Shown piece by piece: positions 6,018 to 9,888 of a DNA stretch of 9,888 nt. The stretch's first letter is position 1; the number at the start of each line of letters is the position of its first letter. The DNA is taken from the NCBI GenBank assembly GCA_029880625.1, contig JAOUOA010000064.1, positions 1-9,888 on the forward strand. Reading direction: 5' to 3'. The notes beneath the pieces were generated by a model. It saw only the letters and a list, made by a program, of their open reading frames with translations. It was not told the DNA's origin and made no database searches. A program made the translations under genes and the position numbers. The stretch comes from Spirochaetia bacterium. GTDB taxonomy: Bacteria > Spirochaetota > Leptospiria > Leptospirales > Leptonemataceae.

Positions 6018-7988
6018 TCAGTAAATATCATGCATGGTATTGTATACATTGAACTTTCCGGTAGGGGTTTTCACCCAGCCGCCTGTAATTCTTTTTTTCA
6101 GCTTCGTGGTTTTATCATCATAAACATAGACAGAACCATCCAGCCATCCTGAAATCCAGACTTCATCTCCGGCCTTATTATATTCCATGTGCACAATCCT
6201 TTGATCGCTTACCTTGATATACTTGATTTCCCCTGAATCCATATTGTAAACGCCGACCTCTCCATTTGCACCTTCCACTGCAGAAAGGGGCATATCAAAC
6301 CAGAGATTTCTGGATTTTGGATGCGTTTTTACAAAAAGAGAAGCTGCAGATTTCATTTCATGATTTTCCACAACCTTCCAGGCATACTGGGGATGCCCGA
6401 CAGGATCCACTCCGATAAAGGTCAGCTTCGTATCGCCGATATGCGTTGTCGCAAAAACCGGTCCGTATTTTTTATGAACAAAGTTTGCGCCCCGTCCCGG
6501 GTGCGGAACCTTACCCACATCAATACAGGGCCCTTTGCCCTCTTTTGGACGAACCAGTTTTTTGGCAATCGTGTCTATTACGCACATTTGATTTTTACCG
6601 TTTGCTGCAACAACAAAGTAACGCTTTTCTTTTGAACCCGGGAGCTGCACCCATCCGCCGTCATGAAGAGCATTGTTGGCTTTGATTCTGGTTTCTTTAG
6701 GCTTTTTTGGATCCGTATAGTCGACAAGATAAACCCATCCTGCCTCTTTTAAGTTAATCACCCAGAAGGGTTTCATATCGGATGCAACAATTGATGCCAC
6801 TCTAACTTCAGGAAGTTTATTTCCTGTAGCCCAGTCTTTTGCATCAGCAACGGATGTGATGGAAAGAGGTTCAAGAGTTTCTCCATCCATGATTGCATAC
6901 TGAAATGGAGTGTAGCAGCCGATAATTGCATATTTATCGTGAAAGCCGGGGCCTTTGGACGTATCTACAGAACGTGCATCCCAGCATGTACGGGCTCTTG
7001 CGACAACTTTAGGTTCTTTCGACCACAAATCGATCAGAGCAAGCTTCCCATCGCGTCCAACAACATAAAAATAGCGACCACTGTGCGAAGATCTTAGGAT
7101 ATGAACAGCATAACCGCTGTCAAGCACTGCAATCTTCTCTTTTGTATCGCCGTCGATGATGGCAACCTGTCCAGCATCACGGAGCACCACTCCGAAATAG
7201 TTCTGATATTTTCCGCCCGTCTCGTCAGTTTTAGGACGATCCTCTACAGGTATGATCACTTTCCACTCTTTTTTCGCGACCTCCATATTCAGAGCTGGAA
7301 TTTCAGGAGGATCCATCTGCACATAACGCGCCATCAGATTTATTTCATCGTCATCAAGAATTCCTTCTTTACCCCATGCAGGCATACCGCCTGGAGTTCC
7401 GTTTTCAAGAATTGCAGACAGAGCTTCTGTTCCTTTGGAACGTGTTCCACCGCCCTGCAATTCTGCCGCATTTGCGATGTGCGAATTTGGAAGAAGAGAC
7501 GGACCTGTTGCACCCCAGCGCTTGGCGCCGTGACACCCCGAACATCTATCAAAAAATATTTTTTTTGCACTTTCAAACTCACTGTCGCTCAAAGGCTTGA
7601 ACTCTTCAGGAGTTTTTCCTCCGGCGCTTTCCCATTTAAAATACCCTATAAGTTCGTCAATTTCCTGATCGGAAAGATTCATATTCGGCATTCCAGCAGG
7701 AAACTTCTTTGCCATTTCTTTTGCAACAGGATCCGATGCAAGCATTCCGGGCGGATCTTTCAGCCATTTTTTAAGCCAGTCAGCATCTCTTCTCTGCGTA
7801 ACATCTTTTAAGTCGGGTCCGGTTGCAGAATCGCCTCCGCCAAAATTATGACAGGCCGCACATCCTTTTGTCATATAGACCTGTTTCCCGGGCGGTTCTT
7901 TTTCTTTACAGGAAACGGTGATGAGCAATGCTGCAGAAAACAGCACCGCAACCGTCCCTCCGTAAAAATAATTTTTTCGTATTTTCAT
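6018..7988 (-). CDS. nirS: Cytochrome cd1 nitrite reductase with extra N-terminal cytochrome c domain, lipoprotein
   Basis: This is the periplasmic nitrite reductase that makes NO. The 656-residue protein has three parts after a lipoprotein-type signal (lipobox-like ITVSC, C27). First is an extra monoheme cytochrome c (about 30-120) with CAACH at 43-47 and a likely Met ligand at M100 or M103. Second is the normal NirS cytochrome c domain (about 135-225) with CSGCH at 149-153 and M202 in GMPAWG. Third is the eight-bladed d1 propeller (about 235-656). Heme d1 residues are present: proximal H296 (GYAVHI) and the catalytic distal pair H442 (LHDGGW) and H496 (PHPGRGANF). The C-terminus, GKFNVYNTMHDIY, is typical. 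Usual NirS is about 560-600 residues, so the length difference equals the added domain. The frame is open with a strong ribosome site (GGAGGAG, 7992-7998). It lies 176 bp after the cytochrome lipoprotein gene, so co-transcription or a separate promoter are both possible. Anchoring by C27 is predicted, not shown. Confidence 0.95.
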   Translation of the reverse strand: MKIRKNYFYGGTVAVLFSAALLITVSCKEKEPPGKQVYMTKGCAACHNFGGGDSATGPDLKDVTQRRDADWLKKWLKDPPGMLASDPVAKEMAKKFPAGMPNMNLSDQEIDELIGYFKWESAGGKTPEEFKPLSDSEFESAKKIFFDRCSGCHGAKRWGATGPSLLPNSHIANAAELQGGGTRSKGTEALSAILENGTPGGMPAWGKEGILDDDEINLMARYVQMDPPEIPALNMEVAKKEWKVIIPVEDRPKTDETGGKYQNYFGVVLRDAGQVAIIDGDTKEKIAVLDSGYAVHILRSSHSGRYFYVVGRDGKLALIDLWSKEPKVVARARTCWDARSVDTSKGPGFHDKYAIIGCYTPFQYAIMDGETLEPLSITSVADAKDWATGNKLPEVRVASIVASDMKPFWVINLKEAGWVYLVDYTDPKKPKETRIKANNALHDGGWVQLPGSKEKRYFVVAANGKNQMCVIDTIAKKLVRPKEGKGPCIDVGKVPHPGRGANFVHKKYGPVFATTHIGDTKLTFIGVDPVGHPQYAWKVVENHEMKSAASLFVKTHPKSRNLWFDMPLSAVEGANGEVGVYNMDSGEIKYIKVSDQRIVHMEYNKAGDEVWISGWLDGSVYVYDDKTTKLKKRITGGWVKTPTGKFNVYNTMHDIY

Positions 7989-8164
7989 TTCACTCCTCCA
8001 AATCGGTTGAATATATTTTTCATACTAAATCTAAATCTTTTTAAATTCTATGCTTTTTACCTTGAGATCTGCAGTAAAAATAGTATATGTTTTCAGATAG
8101 AATGCATATCCAAACCATATAAATTTTTTACGAACATCGTCTGAATCAGAACTTCCACCTCCAT

Positions 8165-8560
8165 TTAAGAATTTGTAAGATAATACACAAGAGAATCCAT
8201 CTCTTCTTCAGACAGGATCATCCCAAAATTTTCAGGCATGATATTTCCTTTATACCCATCTTTTATTTCGCGGTTCGGTTCAATGATGCTTTCACGGATC
8301 ATTGTTCCATCCATTCTCATCCCCAGTAAATCCAGAGATGGCCCTGATGTTCCTCCTGTTCCTTGAAACGAATGACATGAACCGCAGTGTTTCAGAAACT
8401 GTTTTTCGCCTTTCTTCATTATAGACACATCTTTAGTGTCAAGTTTTAATTTCGTTTCGTCATACTGATCCTTGTCATAACATCCGGGAAGGCTGAATAA
8501 AACAGATGACGTCAGGAGCGCCAGACCGGTCCGGTTTATGCGCTCCAGATGCCTTTTCAT
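8165..8560 (-). CDS. Monoheme class I cytochrome c lipoprotein (NirC/NirM-like)
   Basis: I start this gene at ATG 8560, which overlaps the nirDL stop as ATGA (translational coupling). A longer frame from 8590 would add ten residues that spoil the signal peptide. The 131-residue product has a basic n-region (MKRHLERINR), a hydrophobic stretch and a good lipobox (SLPGC, C27). The mature domain has one heme site, CGSCH at 59-63, and the likely axial Met at M108 (GNIMPEN). The C-terminal part (ESIIEPNREIKDGY...LSEEEMDSLVYYL) resembles the small c-type domains attached to caa3 oxidase subunit II. It is the obvious candidate to hand electrons to NirS or to the CuA subunit of the NO reductase. It could also act in heme d1 maturation, as proposed for NirC in other bacteria. 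The fold is certain; the partner is inferred from position. Confidence 0.85.
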   Translation of the reverse strand: MKRHLERINRTGLALLTSSVLFSLPGCYDKDQYDETKLKLDTKDVSIMKKGEKQFLKHCGSCHSFQGTGGTSGPSLDLLGMRMDGTMIRESIIEPNREIKDGYKGNIMPENFGMILSEEEMDSLVYYLTNS

Positions 8561-9567
8561 GCAACCAAACGTCCGTATTTTTCCCACCATTCTTCCAGTT
8601 CAGGCAGAAAATACCGCAATCTGGTTTTCTTGAACTCCCTGGAAGACTGCAAAATCAGGTAATCCTTGCACTCTGAAATTTCAGACATCTCATCCACCAT
8701 GGAAAAAAGAGTTTCTCGATCAGAAGCATGCATCATTGCATAAAGATTGTATGGAAAACCTTCAATAGCGGTTCTTTCATAGCAGTGGCTGACCGCGGGA
8801 GATGACGCAAAAATTGAAGCGCTTTCGCCCATTTTTTCCTGAGGAATCCTCCAGACAGTCATCCCGTTTGCTGCAACGCCCATTTTTCTGTGCCTGAAAG
8901 TTGCCACGTACTTTCTTACTGCCCCGCCCATAAATTTTCTGGCAAAAGCAAAGATATCGTCCGGATCTACATTATTTTCATCACACAGTTTTTCAAAAGG
9001 CCTTGAGACCAGAGGAAGATCTTTCTGAAGACAGCGGATAATATTAATTTCTTTTTCTTTGAGATCTGGAATCTCTTTTGATAAGGATTTTTTTTCATTG
9101 CTTTCATTTTTTCCGGTTTCAAAATTAAAAGCAACGCCGATTTTATACGTTTGAACCTTGCGAAGAGCATGAAAGGGTCCCTGTCCGGTGAGTCTTGAAA
9201 GGGCTTCAAGATGTGACTCCAGCTTCATTGTTCTGGGAACTCCGATGGTAAACCAGAGATTGTATTCATGAAGCCTTTCATAATTATGAGTTACAGACGG
9301 ATGGCGGGAAATGATTTCAGCAGTTTTTTCAAGTTCTGAGCTCGGTATTCTGCCGCAAACAAGAGCAGAGTCATATCCGAGAAGCTCTCCTTCCATCACT
9401 GCAGAAATCTCACGCAGACGGTTTTCATTTTTCCAGACACCCAGCACATCAAGAATTTCTTCTTCTGTAGATGAAAAGCGTTTTGCCAGTTCTTTGTAAG
9501 GCCGTTCCGCAAGGGGAAATTCCTTCTGGATTTCTAGCGCAAGCATATTCTTTTCTTTTTCATTCAT
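8557..9567 (-). CDS. nirDL: Fused NirD-NirL-type siroheme decarboxylase (heme d1 biosynthesis)
   Basis: The 336-residue cytoplasmic protein is an internal duplication of the Lrp/AsnC-like unit used by NirD, NirL, NirG, NirH and AhbA/AhbB. Unit one has a winged-helix part at about 7-60 and a ferredoxin-like part at about 62-147, with HNYER at 94-98. Unit two has a winged helix at about 170-225 and a second ferredoxin-like part at about 228-320, with the family signature FRHRKMGVAANGMTVW at 224-239 and HCYER at 261-265. The family removes two acetate carboxyls of siroheme to give didecarboxysiroheme on the way to heme d1. The first unit lacks the R-H-x-x-x-G-Y/V signature in clear form (it reads EISAVMEGELLGY), so the second unit probably carries more of the active site. 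It starts at ATG 9567 behind GGAGG, 48 nt after the nirF-like gene, and its stop overlaps the next start. The halves resemble regulators, but the pathway context argues for the enzyme. Confidence 0.9.
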   Translation of the reverse strand: MNEKEKNMLALEIQKEFPLAERPYKELAKRFSSTEEEILDVLGVWKNENRLREISAVMEGELLGYDSALVCGRIPSSELEKTAEIISRHPSVTHNYERLHEYNLWFTIGVPRTMKLESHLEALSRLTGQGPFHALRKVQTYKIGVAFNFETGKNESNEKKSLSKEIPDLKEKEINIIRCLQKDLPLVSRPFEKLCDENNVDPDDIFAFARKFMGGAVRKYVATFRHRKMGVAANGMTVWRIPQEKMGESASIFASSPAVSHCYERTAIEGFPYNLYAMMHASDRETLFSMVDEMSEISECKDYLILQSSREFKKTRLRYFLPELEEWWEKYGRLVA

Positions 9568-9615
9568 CCACAGCCTCCGTTATTTATATAAATTTTGCAA
9601 TCATCATCAAGTCAT

Positions 9616-9888
9616 TTAAAGACCGATCTGAAACGCTCTCCATATTCCGAAAATTCCCGAAGGGGAATGAACGGAAATTTTTTTCAGTATGTCATAATTC
9701 ATCGCATCCAGTATGACAACTTCATTGCTTTCATTGCTGGAAAGAATTGCCCGATCGCCTCTCGGCGTAAAAACGAGATGGTAAATTCTTTTCCCGGCAT
9801 CGATCACGGAAGATGATTTCATTGTCATAAGATCGATGATCTGCACCTTTCCGTCATGATCATCGCCGGAAAATGTAACCCAGACTTC
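9616..9888 (-). CDS. nirF: NirF-like heme d1 biosynthesis protein, C-terminal 90 residues (5' end outside window)
   Basis: The frame is open from the right edge (reading EVWVTFSGDDHDGKV) to TAA at 9616-9618. The 90 residues are WD-like d1-propeller blades: a VQIIDLMTMK blade, then LVFTPRGDRAILSSNES and VVILDAMNYDIL. The end, SPSGIFGIWRAFQIGL, matches the PSGIFFTxRAxxIGL end typical of NirF and not the NVYNT end of NirS. NirF acts on the periplasmic side late in heme d1 synthesis (dihydro-heme d1 step). NirN shares the fold and is the main alternative. An internal GTG at 9846 lies inside the propeller sequence and is not a start. The gene heads the visible d1 cluster, 48 nt before nirDL. Confidence 0.82.
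   Translation of the reverse strand, partial: EVWVTFSGDDHDGKVQIIDLMTMKSSSVIDAGKRIYHLVFTPRGDRAILSSNESNEVVILDAMNYDILKKISVHSPSGIFGIWRAFQIGL

Noticed and set aside
7101..7811. 236-codon plus-strand frame opposite nirS
   Set aside because: It is wholly antisense to well-conserved NirS sequence including both heme c domains. Its composition is cysteine- and phenylalanine-rich nonsense with no ribosome site of note.
8003..8022. TGAA-N7-TTCA imperfect repeat upstream of nirS as an FNR/DNR site
   Set aside because: Only four bases per arm, wrong spacing and no TTGAT/ATCAA core; it is likely chance in AT-rich DNA.
8561..8590. Upstream ATG (8590) as start of the cytochrome c lipoprotein
   Set aside because: It would extend 34 nt into nirDL and add ten residues ahead of an otherwise normal lipoprotein signal. 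ATG 8560 in the ATGA overlap fits better.
1..9888. CRISPR array, tRNA/rRNA, insertion sequence or attachment site
   Set aside because: I saw no regularly spaced repeats, no transposase or integrase sequence, no tRNA-like fold and no terminal inverted repeats on either strand.

Overview
The window is a denitrification island. Every supported gene lies on the minus strand, and none is visible on the plus strand. Read in the direction of transcription (right to left) it holds: the 3' end of a nirF-like heme d1 biosynthesis gene; a fused nirD-nirL-type siroheme decarboxylase gene; a c-type cytochrome lipoprotein; a cytochrome cd1 nitrite reductase (nirS) with an additional N-terminal cytochrome c domain; a large alginate-export-type outer-membrane beta-barrel; a four-gene heme-copper nitric oxide reductase operon; and the 5' part of a cytochrome b gene that runs off the left edge.

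Region by region. 8165-9888 holds heme d1 assembly (nirF end, nirDL) with a monoheme cytochrome c joined to nirDL by an ATGA stop/start overlap. 6018-7988 is nirS, closed by a strong hairpin at 5964-5995. 5575-6017 is an AT-rich gene-free stretch of 443 bp with a 16-bp palindrome and a leader hairpin in front of the porin gene. 3697-5574 is the porin, with a long hairpin directly after its stop codon. 3463-3696 carries a good sigma70-like promoter overlapped by an inverted repeat. 962-3462 is the NO reductase operon: a 62-aa membrane protein, a CuA subunit II, the catalytic subunit I, and a 42-aa one-helix subunit. It ends in an intrinsic terminator at 877-924. 1-697 is cytochrome b, truncated by the window.

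Together the genes cover nitrite to NO (NirS) and NO to N2O (the reductase). The reductase is not the usual NorBC or qNor. It has the B-family (ba3-like) oxidase plan, with a CuA subunit and a tiny CbaD-like subunit, but the cross-linked tyrosine of oxygen reductases is replaced by glutamine. This places it with the CuA-type NO reductases. Both periplasmic c-type electron carriers in the nir part, including NirS itself, appear to be lipoproteins, so the electron path from cytochrome b to NirS and the reductase would be tethered to membranes. That path is inference.

The organism is a diderm bacterium (signal peptides, lipoproteins, outer-membrane barrel), with moderately low GC and AT-rich intergenic DNA. 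The relaxed lipobox of NirS (Ser before Cys) and the barrel type would suit a Leptospira-like spirochaete, but this is a weak guess and other diderm phyla are possible.
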